This document shows, in pieces, positions 54,033-62,382 of a DNA stretch of 64,000 nt (positions are counted from its first letter, which is position 1; each line of letters opens with the position of its first letter). A program made the translations under genes and the position numbers. A model generated the notes under the pieces. The model was not told where the DNA came from and ran no database searches. It was given only the letters and a program-made list of their open reading frames with translations. The stretch comes from Chitinophaga oryzae (lineage in GTDB: Bacteria; Bacteroidota; Bacteroidia; Chitinophagales; Chitinophagaceae), in assembly GCF_012516375.2 (NCBI RefSeq), contig NZ_CP051204.2, positions 2,418,001 through 2,482,000 on the forward strand. Reading direction: 5' to 3'.

Positions 54033-55472
54033 ATGGCCAGACAAACACATACCATACAAGTTAATTTCAGGGGCGGCATTATTCCTCCGGGAATGCTGCT
54101 GGAGCTGTTGGACATTGCAGCAGCTGCAACGGTCACGCATGTACGCTTCGGGCTGCGGCAGCAGTTGTTGCTCGATGTGCCCGACAAACAGCTGGCTGCT
54201 TTTAATGCCGCTTGTAATGACCGGCAGATAGTGCTTTCGGAGCATCCCAATATTCTGAGCGCTTACCCCGCGGCAGGTATTTTTTTGCATGATACCTGGC
54301 TGGTAGAAGGTATATATAAAGACGTCTTCAATCAGTTTGATTATTCGCCGACATTAAAAATAAATATCTGCGACAGCAAGCAGACATTTGTCCCCCTTTT
54401 TACGGGGCATATCAACTGGGTGTCTTCCGGCGCCGTTCACTACTGGCATTTGTACCTTCGTTTGCCGGGGAGCCAGGAACTTTTTCTTTGGCCGGAGCTG
54501 ATTTATACCAACAGCATTGCAGCAGTTAGCAAAGCGGCAGAAACATTGTTGCGACGGGGGCAGTCGCCTGCTGCTGTGTTTGCGGATATTAAAGCGCAGC
54601 TGCCCTATCTTTTCCGGGAAAAGGACGGAGAGCCGGAGCTGCCGGCTTTTCATCTGCCTTACTACGAAGGCTTTAATAAGTATGAAAACAGCTACTGGCT
54701 GGGCATCTACCGGAGGGACGAAGCTTTTCCTGTTCCTTTTTTAAAGGAGGTGTGCCGGTTGTGTATGGAAACCCGTACGGGGCAGTTGTACAGTACTCCC
54801 TGGAAATCGCTGGTGATCAAAAATATTGATCCCGGGCACCGGTATCTCTGGGATTATTTGCTGGGGAAGTACGGTATTAATGTGCGCCATGCCGCTAACG
54901 AGTTAAACTGGCAGGTGGAGGACAACGGCGAAGACGGGCTGATACTAAAACGTCATATCATCCGTCATTTTGATGTGGCGGATGTGCGTACCTACGGGCT
55001 GTGTTTCAGTATCCGGACACAGGAGCAGACGAGCCTGTTCGGTAATATCGTGATCCGGAGGAGGGCCAGCCGCCATGGCAGTAAGCTGAAATATATGCAG
55101 CGTTACGACATCCTGTATACCGCGGGGTTTAACGCTAATTCTTCTTCGCTGATACCTTACCGCGAAGATGTGTCCAAAGAACAGCTGGGACCTTATGTGA
55201 CGTCGCTGTGCAGGTTGTTTTACGAACAGCGAAGCGAGACGGACATGCTGCAGCATTTCGTGAAAGCGCAGGAGTTGCCGGTGGCGCCTGCCGGCAGCGG
55301 TAAGAAGGTGCATCAGTGCGTGGCCTGTCTGACGGTCTACGATGAAGCGGTGGGCGACGAAGAACAGCAGGTGCCGTCGGGGACGCCCTTTGCGGAGTTG
55401 CCGGACAGTTATTGTTGTTCGGTGTGCGAGGCAGACAAGGACACCTTCCGGGAAGTTCCGGCGATCGTATAA
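54033..55472 (+). CDS. Rubredoxin-tailed siroheme-reductase-like protein without cofactor cysteines
   Basis: 479 residues. The N-terminus (QVNFRGGIIPPGMLLELLDIAA then FGLRQQLLLDV) resembles the ferredoxin-like half domain of nitrite/sulfite reductases, and the middle has a reductase-like LKINICDSK segment. The C-x5-C and C-x3-C motifs that hold siroheme and 4Fe-4S are missing. A rubredoxin domain closes the protein (about 426-475): C-V-A-C-L-T-V-Y-D, then GTPFAELPDSYCCSVC and DKDTF. It starts 2 bp after the nitrate reductase, so it may be an electron carrier for it. The function is unproven. Confidence 0.82.
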   Translation: MARQTHTIQVNFRGGIIPPGMLLELLDIAAAATVTHVRFGLRQQLLLDVPDKQLAAFNAACNDRQIVLSEHPNILSAYPAAGIFLHDTWLVEGIYKDVFNQFDYSPTLKINICDSKQTFVPLFTGHINWVSSGAVHYWHLYLRLPGSQELFLWPELIYTNSIAAVSKAAETLLRRGQSPAAVFADIKAQLPYLFREKDGEPELPAFHLPYYEGFNKYENSYWLGIYRRDEAFPVPFLKEVCRLCMETRTGQLYSTPWKSLVIKNIDPGHRYLWDYLLGKYGINVRHAANELNWQVEDNGEDGLILKRHIIRHFDVADVRTYGLCFSIRTQEQTSLFGNIVIRRRASRHGSKLKYMQRYDILYTAGFNANSSSLIPYREDVSKEQLGPYVTSLCRLFYEQRSETDMLQHFVKAQELPVAPAGSGKKVHQCVACLTVYDEAVGDEEQQVPSGTPFAELPDSYCCSVCEADKDTFREVPAIV

Positions 55473-55476
55473 AATG

Positions 55477-55512
55477 ACAACAGCCGTCTCCGTAAAGCGG
55501 GACGGCTGTTGT
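55477..55512 (+). terminator. Terminator of the nitrate operon
   Basis: A perfect 12-bp stem (55477-55488 with 55501-55512) just past the last gene, followed by a short weak TTATTT run. It also faces the convergent serine hydrolase gene. Confidence 0.75.
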
Positions 55513-55540
55513 TATTTACAGGACTTTCTCTAAATATTTC

Positions 55541-56452
55541 TTAGTATTTATCGGTCCGGAAAACGGGTGTCCATTTGCTTTTGGGTTCAAAGTGTTTCCA
55601 GAGGAGGGCGGAAATTTCCCGGATCATGTTGACTGCCTCATTGTCGGCCACCCAACGCTGGTCTTTGATGTTTTTGGTGCCGATGTAGAAAACGTAGTCG
55701 CCGTGGGGGGCGTTGACAAGCACCACTTCCGAGCGTGACTCGTTGACGGAACCTGTTTTGGCAGCGGCCTGTACATAGGGCGGGACCTGGGTGAGGGCCT
55801 GTTCGTCGTAGTATCCTTTGGTCATCAGCCGGTACATCCGTTCGCTGGAAGCGCGGCTGATCACTTCTCCCCGGAAAATTTTAGTGACCAGGGTAGCCAT
55901 CTCACGGGGCGTTGTCTGTCCCCAGCCATATATTTTCCTGTTTTCCTCACGTCCCGGTGTGCGGGAATTAACGCGGGTATCTTTTAAGCCGTATTTTTCC
56001 AATAGTGCGTTGACAGCGGCGCCACCGCCGGCCAGCTGCTGGTTCCAGAGCGAGGTGGTATTATCGCTGTAAGCCATCATTAACGCTGCCAGTATACTTA
56101 CCTCCGTTTCGGAGCTGTCTTTGAAAAACTGCATTAGTCCGGAGCCGCCGGTTTTGGCAGAGTCGCGGTATATCAGTGTTTGGTGGTATCCCAGTTCTCC
56201 TTTTTCCAGTTTGTCGAACAGGCCCACCAGCAACGGGATTTTAACGATGCTGGCAGTGGGGAAGATGGTGTCCGCATTGATGGCTGCCCATTCGCCGGTC
56301 TGTAACTGTTGTACGTACACGCCTGCGGTGCCTTTAAACTTATCGACAATCTGTTGCAGGTTTTGCTGCAGACGGGCATTCGGCTTTTTCTTCAGTTGTG
56401 AAAAAGTGAGGACAGGCCATAGCAGCAACGCGAGGATAGTGAGTGTACGCAT
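55541..56452 (-). CDS. Class A beta-lactamase-like serine hydrolase
   Basis: 303 residues from the ATG at 56452, with signal peptide MRTLTILALLLWPVLTFSQ. The motifs of the penicillin-binding fold are all present: S68-I-V-K71 (TASIVKIP), S129-D-N131 and K232-T-G234. A Glu166-type region is seen at REENRKIY (169-176), although it does not match the E-x-x-L-N of true class A beta-lactamases. It may be a periplasmic beta-lactamase or a peptidase-like hydrolase. No antibiotic spectrum can be inferred. Confidence 0.85.
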   Translation of the reverse strand: MRTLTILALLLWPVLTFSQLKKKPNARLQQNLQQIVDKFKGTAGVYVQQLQTGEWAAINADTIFPTASIVKIPLLVGLFDKLEKGELGYHQTLIYRDSAKTGGSGLMQFFKDSSETEVSILAALMMAYSDNTTSLWNQQLAGGGAAVNALLEKYGLKDTRVNSRTPGREENRKIYGWGQTTPREMATLVTKIFRGEVISRASSERMYRLMTKGYYDEQALTQVPPYVQAAAKTGSVNESRSEVVLVNAPHGDYVFYIGTKNIKDQRWVADNEAVNMIREISALLWKHFEPKSKWTPVFRTDKY

Positions 56453-56717
56453 AGGAGTCTTGTAATTGTGCGGCAAAAGATAGCAAGAAAAGCGGAGGAA
56501 TAAAAGTACCTTTGGTGACATCGTTATCTTATGCGTCCCTGCCTTTTTTTACATTGATAGCTATAACGCTGATAGTATACAGTTCCTGTCATCAGGCGGA
56601 TTTCTTAGATGATTAAAGTCAGCGCCGAAGAATAATTTTATTCCTGGCCACCAAGCTTCCAGTCACAATATATTCTGTGGATGTTTCTTTAATCATTAAT
56701 ATACCGTTTGAATGGGT

Positions 56718-56725
56718 TACATTTG
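56718..56725 (+). promoter_or_regulatory. Putative -7 element of the DUF2004-like gene
   Basis: TACATTTG fits TAnnTTTG, 26 bp before the ATG at 56752. No well spaced TTG was seen. Confidence 0.4.
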
Positions 56726-56751
56726 CGATCTAAAATAATAAATAACAACAC

Positions 56752-57252
56752 ATGCAACATCCATTACCCCACTTCGGAGAAATCAATCGCGAGCAGCTGG
56801 AAGAGTATTACAGCATAACCACGACAGCTGGTATTAACCTTGACTTAAATTTTGAACATACCCGTATCGATGCAGACAACGCGGCCATGCTGGCCGAATG
56901 GTTGCGCGATATAGATCAGCTGGATGTGAAGAACAAGGCTGCGCTTCAACAGGATTTTGAAACGAGTGAGGGCGAAACGCAGAAGTATTTCCGTTTTTAT
57001 ATCGAAGAATTGCCGGAGGAGCAGCTGGCTGATTTAGTAGGAGAGGCAGAGACCGATGAAGAAAAGGCCGCCATCCTGTTGTCTAAACTCCAATTATGCC
57101 GCGTAGGTTTTTACCCGGATGGCAAATACGGAACTACCAGTTATGCTGTTTTCGACTATACGATTTATATCGACGGAGAGCCGGAAGATCAACTGCTGGT
57201 GGTAAACCGGGATGCACAACGCGAACTCATCGACATCACGTGGGAGAGTTAA
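56752..57252 (+). CDS. DUF2004-like protein
   Basis: 166 residues, acidic and soluble, no signal peptide. The pattern INLDLNFEHTRID, EWLRDIDQLD, CRVGFYPDGKYGTTSYAVFDYTI and LLVVNRDAQRELIDITWES fits the DUF2004 group. The function is not known. The stop overlaps the convergent HxlR gene by 17 bp. Confidence 0.7.
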   Translation: MQHPLPHFGEINREQLEEYYSITTTAGINLDLNFEHTRIDADNAAMLAEWLRDIDQLDVKNKAALQQDFETSEGETQKYFRFYIEELPEEQLADLVGEAETDEEKAAILLSKLQLCRVGFYPDGKYGTTSYAVFDYTIYIDGEPEDQLLVVNRDAQRELIDITWES

Positions 57253-57619
57253 CCGCCGTTCCCTGCTGTGCTATTTTCCGTTGTTTGCCGCCCCAGTCGC
57301 TGAGTTGACTTAAGATAGGGGCCAGTTCACGTGCCGTTTCTGTCAGCTCGTATTCTACCCGTGGCGGTACTTCAGCGTAAACGGTCCGTTTTACCAGTCC
57401 GTCCTGTTCCATCGTCCGGAGCTGCAGCGTGAGCATACGTTCAGTGATATACGAAAATTCTTTTTTGAGCTCGCTGAAGCGCATTTTGCGTTTCGCGAGC
57501 TTATCGAGTATCAGGAGTTTCCATCGGCCGCCCAGCAGGTAAACGGCGAAGGTAAGATCGCAATCGATGATGCATTTTTCATTGCGGCTATAGGTAGAGT
57601 TTTGCTTTCTGGTTCCCAT
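57236..57619 (-). CDS. HxlR-family transcriptional regulator
   Basis: 127 residues. The winged helix with the family pattern is complete: CDLTFAVYLLGGRWKLLILDKLAKRKMRFSEL then YITERMLTLQLRTMEQDGLVKRTVYAEVPPRVEYELTE. A Cys near residue 20 (I-I-D-C-D) could sense thiol-reactive compounds, as in other members. It is divergent from the SDR gene, which it probably controls. Confidence 0.93.
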   Translation of the reverse strand: MGTRKQNSTYSRNEKCIIDCDLTFAVYLLGGRWKLLILDKLAKRKMRFSELKKEFSYITERMLTLQLRTMEQDGLVKRTVYAEVPPRVEYELTETARELAPILSQLSDWGGKQRKIAQQGTAVNSPT

Positions 57620-57624
57620 TACTT

Positions 57625-57640
57625 ACATATTTGTATGTAC
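57625..57640. promoter_or_regulatory. Palindromic operator candidate, HxlR/SDR gap
   Basis: TACATA and TATGTA, exact inverted repeats separated by four bases, lie 5 bp upstream of the HxlR start. A second, looser pair (CATAC/GTATAC) follows within 20 bp. The arrangement suits a dimeric winged-helix regulator. Confidence 0.55.
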
Positions 57641-57714
57641 CATACAATTGACTGTATACTACCTAAAATTAACCGTTGCCCGCTACTTTTACAAAGAAAT
57701 TTAAAGCAACAGTC

Positions 57715-58467
57715 ATGGATCTCTTTTTAAAAGGAAAAACAGCGGTCGTAACAGGTGCCAGTCAGGGTATGGGCCGTGCTATTACCAAAGAACTGGCAGC
57801 AGAAGGCGTAAAAGTACTGGCTATCGGCAGAAACGATGATTTATTGAACAGCCTCCGGGAGGAGGTGGTGGCGGCAGGAGGTGTGGAACCGGTGGTGCTG
57901 TCGCAGGATTTTATGGCCGCTGACGCAACAGAGAAAATCGCTGCCGCCGCATGGGCTGGTTTGGGACAGGTGGATATCCTGGTCAACAATGCCGGCAGAA
58001 GCGTGCCGCTGGACGTTATCGGAGCAGATGAAGACTGGGATGCTTCTTTTATGCTGCATTTTGACCGGCTACGGCAGTTGACACAACAGTTCCTGCCGGC
58101 GATGATCGAACGCCGCCAGGGTGTTATCATCAATGTGACCAGCACTTTTGAACTGCGGACCATCAATGCCTCCTCTGTGGCCAAAGCTGCGGTAGTGGTA
58201 TGGGCCAAGCAGCTGGCCGGTGAGCTGGGTAAATATGGTATCCGGGTGGTGAACCTGCAGCCGGGGCTGATCGATACAGAGAATATCCGTCCGTTTTTCC
58301 AGGGAGAGGCAAGGCAACAGTTTGCATCAAAAGAAATACCTCTGGGTGATTTCGGGGAAACAGAGGACATAGCCGATATGGTCACCTTCCTGGCGTCGCC
58401 AAGAGCGAAGTATGTGACCGGTACCTCAGTGACGGTGGACGGCGGTATGCGTTATGGCGCGTTTTGA
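57715..58467 (+). CDS. SDR-family oxidoreductase lacking the catalytic Tyr
   Basis: 250 residues from the ATG at 57715. The Rossmann glycine motif T-G-A-S-Q-G-M-G and the N-N-A-G motif are intact. At the Y-x3-K active site the protein reads S153-S-V-A-K157, so the Tyr is Ser, and the segment before it is about three residues shorter than usual. Lys157 is kept. Cofactor binding is likely; classical dehydrogenase activity is doubtful. It is divergent from HxlR. Confidence 0.85.
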   Translation: MDLFLKGKTAVVTGASQGMGRAITKELAAEGVKVLAIGRNDDLLNSLREEVVAAGGVEPVVLSQDFMAADATEKIAAAAWAGLGQVDILVNNAGRSVPLDVIGADEDWDASFMLHFDRLRQLTQQFLPAMIERRQGVIINVTSTFELRTINASSVAKAAVVVWAKQLAGELGKYGIRVVNLQPGLIDTENIRPFFQGEARQQFASKEIPLGDFGETEDIADMVTFLASPRAKYVTGTSVTVDGGMRYGAF

Positions 58468-59387
58468 TAATCACTGTTAAAAAACGGCGAGGTCTCTATT
58501 TTCTCCGTGCGTTCCGCCCATACTGTGGGAATAGTATCATCTGTTGCGTATAATACGGTGATGCTGCCAACAATGGCAGCGATGGTGTCGCGGTCTCCCA
58601 GGCCGCTGACAGCTGTCCACAGCGCATTTTCGAAGTGTTCGTGATGATGTGCCGCGCACCAGAGTGCGAAAGGAACTGTGTCTGCCGCCGTCAGCAGCGT
58701 GCCATTGCCCAGTACGGACACGATGGTCCGTATATCGTAGCTGACGGGCAATGTAGCGGCTTTCCGGATTTTATATTTGATATCGCTTTCGGGCAGATGA
58801 TGGATAATAAAATCGAAGAATACGGAAGACGAAAGGGTCGTGTCCTGTGTCCGGGCTGTGGCGCAACAGCAGGCGGCTAACGCTACTGCAATGGCGCCTG
58901 CGATGGCCTCCGGATGTGCATGGGTGACTTCTGCTGCCAGCCTGGCCTGTGCCACTACGGTGACCGGGTCGCCGGCAAACCAGGCGCCTATAGGCCCTGA
59001 ACGCATCGCAGCACCGTTACCCGCAGAGCCCATCCCATCAAATACCGCACAGCTTACGGTTTGCCACGATTCTCCCGCGGCAATGCTTTTCATGATGGAA
59101 TGGGCAGTGCCGCCATATCCGCGGTAGTCATCGAGCAGGTAATTACAGGCCAGCGCCTGGGCGAGGTAGTCCTGATCAATAGTACCACAGGCGGACAAAG
59201 TCCGGAATACGCCAATACCTTGTACGGTATCATCGGTAAATAGCCAATCGCCTGGTTGCAGGGTTCTGTTGGCCATCCTTTCAAGGACTTCCGCCTCTTT
59301 GCCGAAAAATGTTTCACCGAAAGCATCCCCTATGGATAATCCCCATAGCGACCGCCAGGCCAGCGCCGGTGTTCCTGATGTCATCAT
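58452..59387 (-). CDS. ADP-ribosylglycohydrolase-like protein (DraG family)
   Basis: 311 residues from the ATG at 59387. The family metal motifs are present: GLSIGDAFGETFFG, WLFTDDTVQG (first site), NGAAMRSGPIGAWFAGD, and GLGDRDTIAAIVGSI (second site). These enzymes remove ADP-ribose from proteins or small molecules. Its target is unknown and no ADP-ribosyltransferase is seen in the window. Its 3' end overlaps the SDR gene by 16 bp. Confidence 0.9.
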   Translation of the reverse strand: MMTSGTPALAWRSLWGLSIGDAFGETFFGKEAEVLERMANRTLQPGDWLFTDDTVQGIGVFRTLSACGTIDQDYLAQALACNYLLDDYRGYGGTAHSIMKSIAAGESWQTVSCAVFDGMGSAGNGAAMRSGPIGAWFAGDPVTVVAQARLAAEVTHAHPEAIAGAIAVALAACCCATARTQDTTLSSSVFFDFIIHHLPESDIKYKIRKAATLPVSYDIRTIVSVLGNGTLLTAADTVPFALWCAAHHHEHFENALWTAVSGLGDRDTIAAIVGSITVLYATDDTIPTVWAERTEKIETSPFFNSDYQNAP

Positions 59388-59420
59388 GTCCGGAAGATAA
59401 GGCTTTTGCAGATTTTGTGG

Positions 59421-59428
59421 TATTTTTG
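59421..59428 (+). promoter_or_regulatory. Putative -7 element of the second Crp/Fnr gene
   Basis: TATTTTTG fits TAnnTTTG and ends 7 bp before the ATG at 59436. No TTG at the right spacing was found. Confidence 0.4.
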
Positions 59429-59435
59429 AAGGACC

Positions 59436-60011
59436 ATGTCTGTAGTATTTAAACAACACGTCCGGAAACTGGTGGATGTCAGTGAAGAGGAACTGACGGC
59501 CATCCTCTCTTTTTTTGAGACCGTTACCCCCGCGAAAAAGGTCCGCTTGCTGGAAGAAGGGAAAGTCTGCAGGTACGATTACTTTGTGGTGAAAGGGTGC
59601 CTGCGGTTATTTTTCGTCAACAATAAAGGCGTGGAGAAAACCATTCAGTTTGCCATTGAAAACTGGTGGATAGCCGACTATACTTCGCTGCAATTACAGA
59701 TACCTTCCGAATTCTGCATTCAGGCGGTAGAAACATCTGAAGTGCTGGCTATCAGCGTGGCTGACCGCGAAACGATGCTGGCACGTTTTCCGAAGATGGA
59801 ACGTTATTTCCGGCTGGTACATCAAAAGGCACATGCCGCGGCGCAGTACCGGACCCGTTACCAGGGCGACTATTCCAAGGAAGAGCTATATCTTCATTTC
59901 AGCCGCAATTTCCCTGAGTTCGCACAACGGGTGCCGCAACACCTGCTGGCGTCTTACCTGGGCCTTACGCCCGAATATCTCAGCGAACTGAGGGCCAGAC
60001 GTATTTCTTAA
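59436..60011 (+). CDS. Crp/Fnr-family transcriptional regulator
   Basis: 191 residues. N-terminal cNMP-like domain (ARLLEEG-type VRLLEEGKVCRYDYFVVKGCLRLFF) and a C-terminal helix-turn-helix (LLASYLGLTPEYLSELRAR). No Fe-S Cys set is present. An AhpD-family gene follows 63 bp away, a pairing often seen in Bacteroidota, and is the likely target. Confidence 0.9.
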   Translation: MSVVFKQHVRKLVDVSEEELTAILSFFETVTPAKKVRLLEEGKVCRYDYFVVKGCLRLFFVNNKGVEKTIQFAIENWWIADYTSLQLQIPSEFCIQAVETSEVLAISVADRETMLARFPKMERYFRLVHQKAHAAAQYRTRYQGDYSKEELYLHFSRNFPEFAQRVPQHLLASYLGLTPEYLSELRARRIS

Positions 60012-60043
60012 ACGGGTTTAAGTTTTGCCGGAAGAAGGCGTTG

Positions 60044-60051
60044 TATTTTTG
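60044..60051 (+). promoter_or_regulatory. Putative -7 element of the AhpD-family gene
   Basis: TATTTTTG, 23 bp before the ATG at 60075, with TTG at 60025-60027 (spacer 16, shorter than usual). Confidence 0.45.
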
Positions 60052-60074
60052 TGAAGTAACAAAAAATAACAGCC

Positions 60075-60536
60075 ATGAGTCAACGTCTCAACATGAAAAA
60101 ACTGATTCCCGAAGGATATAAAGCCATATTGGCTATGGATACGTTTCTGTCCGCCAGCCCGCTGAAAAAATCCCATAAGGACCTGATCGATATACGTACT
60201 GCGCAAATCAACGGCTGCGCTTATTGTATGGATATGCATAACCGTACCGCGTTGCAGCATGGCGAGTCGCTGCAGCGGTTGTTCGTATTAAGCGGTTGGC
60301 GCGAGGCCGGACTCTTCAGCGATGAAGAAAAAGTAATATTGGCCATGACAGAAGAGATTACGCTGATCCATCAGCATGGGCTGAGCGAAGAAACGTATCA
60401 GCTGGCTTTGCATCATTTTGACGAAACATATATTGCATATCTGATCACAGCAATTCTCTCCATCAACGCCCTGACCAGGGTAGGGGTCAGCACGCATATG
60501 CGGGTGCCGGTGGTGGCTGCCGAACATAAGCAGTAA
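60075..60536 (+). CDS. AhpD/carboxymuconolactone-decarboxylase-family protein
   Basis: 153 residues. The all-helical domain has C48-A-Y-C51-M-D-M-H55, the C-x2-C-x3-H active site of AhpD-like peroxidase partners, in DIRTAQINGCAYCMDMHN. Such proteins act as thiol-dependent alkylhydroperoxidases. It follows a Crp/Fnr gene. Confidence 0.92.
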   Translation: MSQRLNMKKLIPEGYKAILAMDTFLSASPLKKSHKDLIDIRTAQINGCAYCMDMHNRTALQHGESLQRLFVLSGWREAGLFSDEEKVILAMTEEITLIHQHGLSEETYQLALHHFDETYIAYLITAILSINALTRVGVSTHMRVPVVAAEHKQ

Positions 60537-60644
60537 ATGCGTGGCGGCAAGCCTGTCTTTTACTTTTACTGATTTTTCAATCAGAAGTACAAAAAAAATA
60601 GCTTGCCGGCAGCCGACATTTGTGGTTATAAACAGCCCGAATGT

Positions 60645-61589
60645 ATGAGCACCCGCAGAACATTTATTAAACAAACAAGCGCCGCAGGCGCACTCGGCGT
60701 TTTACCCTTTACCCATCTCTGGGCTAACGGTCAGCAAACGAAAACCATCGATAATACTTCCCGGTGGGCAGATGGTTCCCGGCTGGTGGTGTCCGTATCC
60801 ATGCAGTTTGAAGCCGGCGGTCAGCCGGACAATGCAGAAAGTCCTTTTCCGCAAAACATGCAGCAGGGCTACCGCGATCTGCCGGCATCCACCTGGTACC
60901 AGTATGGTTATAAGGAAGGTATTCCCAGGATGCTGGACAACTGGGACCAGCTGGGCATCAAAGTGACTTCCCACATGGTAGGCACCGCCGTGCTGAATCA
61001 TCCGGAGCTGGCGAAGGAGATCGTGCGCCGCGGCCATGAAGCGGCTGCCCACGGCATGAACTGGAGTTCGCAGTACAATCTCTCCTACGAAGCGGAGAAG
61101 AAGTTCATTAAAGACGGAGCCGACGCGGTAGAAAAGGTGACGGGCGTAATGCCGGTCGGCTATAACGCCAACTGGTTGCGCCGGGGAGAGAATACCCTGA
61201 AGATATTACAGGAGCTGGGTTTTATTTATCATATCGATGACCTCAGCAGAGATGAACCTTTTGTAATACAGGTGAACCAACACGACTTTGCCGTAGTGCC
61301 TTACACGTTGCGCTGCAATGATATCCTGCTGATTGAAGGAAAGAATTTCTCAGCCGGTCAGTTTGTTGAACAGGTGAAGATGGAATTTGACCAACTGTAT
61401 GCAGAGAGCGCGCAACGCCGCCGGCAGATGTCCATCAGCTTCCATGACCGTATCGGCGGCACGCCGCAGATGGTAAAAGCAGCCCGCGATATCATCCGGT
61501 ATATACAGGACCACAGAGGCGTTAGCTTCAAACGCAAAGACGAAATCGCGAAAATGATCTTACAGGATAAAACGGCGGTGAGGGAATAG
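60645..61589 (+). CDS. Polysaccharide deacetylase-like protein (PuuE type), Tat-like signal
   Basis: 314 residues from the ATG at 60645. The N-terminus has a twin-arginine pattern (STRRTFIKQ) followed by a hydrophobic segment. The NodB-like fold shows LVVSVSMQFEAGGQ (as in PuuE allantoinases), HEAAAHGMNW (metal His pair) and SISFHDRIGGTP. It may act on allantoin-like or amide substrates, or on N-acetyl sugars. The Tat signal suggests folded export. Confidence 0.87.
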   Translation: MSTRRTFIKQTSAAGALGVLPFTHLWANGQQTKTIDNTSRWADGSRLVVSVSMQFEAGGQPDNAESPFPQNMQQGYRDLPASTWYQYGYKEGIPRMLDNWDQLGIKVTSHMVGTAVLNHPELAKEIVRRGHEAAAHGMNWSSQYNLSYEAEKKFIKDGADAVEKVTGVMPVGYNANWLRRGENTLKILQELGFIYHIDDLSRDEPFVIQVNQHDFAVVPYTLRCNDILLIEGKNFSAGQFVEQVKMEFDQLYAESAQRRRQMSISFHDRIGGTPQMVKAARDIIRYIQDHRGVSFKRKDEIAKMILQDKTAVRE

Positions 61590-61706
61590 TTCCTCACCAG
61601 CCACGGTATGTATTCAAATCCCTTCCTGGCCGATGCATCAGTAGTAATGGCGGAATCAACCCTTCTATTGTCGCTTTACCCCCACGTATGTTTGAAAGGC
61701 GCGTCT

Positions 61707-61714
61707 TACTTTTG
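61707..61714 (+). promoter_or_regulatory. Putative -7 element of the RibD-like gene
   Basis: TACTTTTG fits TAnnTTTG, 20 bp before the ATG at 61735. No TTG at the standard distance. Confidence 0.4.
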
Positions 61715-61734
61715 GGAAACAAAATCTTTTGATC

Positions 61735-62379
61735 ATGCGTAAATTAATGATGAAGATGTCTCTCTCTGTAGACGGCTTTGTTGGTACCGCCGATGGCAAA
61801 GTAGACTGGATCTTCAAATCTTCTGATGAAGCCTCAAGGGCATGGTTGGTGGACCTTTGCCGGTCTGCCGGATTACATATTATGGGCAGCAGGACGTTCC
61901 AGGACATGGCGTCTTACTGGCCCACTTCACCCATGCCTCTGGCAGCGCCGATGAACGAGATACCCAAGGCGCTCTTTACCCGGAAAGGATTTGCAGGTTT
62001 TGATCCGGCACTCACAACGACTGCGGTGGAAAGCACCCGAAAGTATAATGCGGAAAATGGGCTTCCCACCAGCACGGAGCTTTCGCCTGCTGCAGCTACC
62101 TGGGCAGAGGCGCGTGTGTTTGACGGCGATCTTGCTGAAGGTATCAGGGCGCTCAAAGCTGAACCGGGAAAGCCTATCCTGGCGCATGGCGGCGCCGGGT
62201 TCATGCGGAGCCTGATCGAGACGGGCCTGATCGATGAATACCACCTTATGACACATCCTGCCGCTTTAGGTACCGGGCTGCCGATATTCAACGGACTTTC
62301 AAAGCCGCTTGACCTGAAGCTGGTAGGTATAAAGGCTTTCCCCGGAGGAGTGGTCGCACATACTTATCAACCGGCGTAA
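61735..62379 (+). CDS. RibD C-terminal/dihydrofolate-reductase-like protein
   Basis: 214 residues from the ATG at 61735; an in-frame TTG two codons upstream is less likely. The RibD_C fold is shown by KMSLSVDGFVGTADGKVDWIF, GLHIMGSRTFQDMASYW, GKPILAHGGAGFMRSLIETG and IDEYHLMTHPAALGTGLPIF. Members are NADPH-dependent reductases of unclear substrate. It ends 3 bp from the convergent HEAT-repeat gene. Confidence 0.9.
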   Translation: MRKLMMKMSLSVDGFVGTADGKVDWIFKSSDEASRAWLVDLCRSAGLHIMGSRTFQDMASYWPTSPMPLAAPMNEIPKALFTRKGFAGFDPALTTTAVESTRKYNAENGLPTSTELSPAAATWAEARVFDGDLAEGIRALKAEPGKPILAHGGAGFMRSLIETGLIDEYHLMTHPAALGTGLPIFNGLSKPLDLKLVGIKAFPGGVVAHTYQPA

Positions 62380-62382
62380 GCG

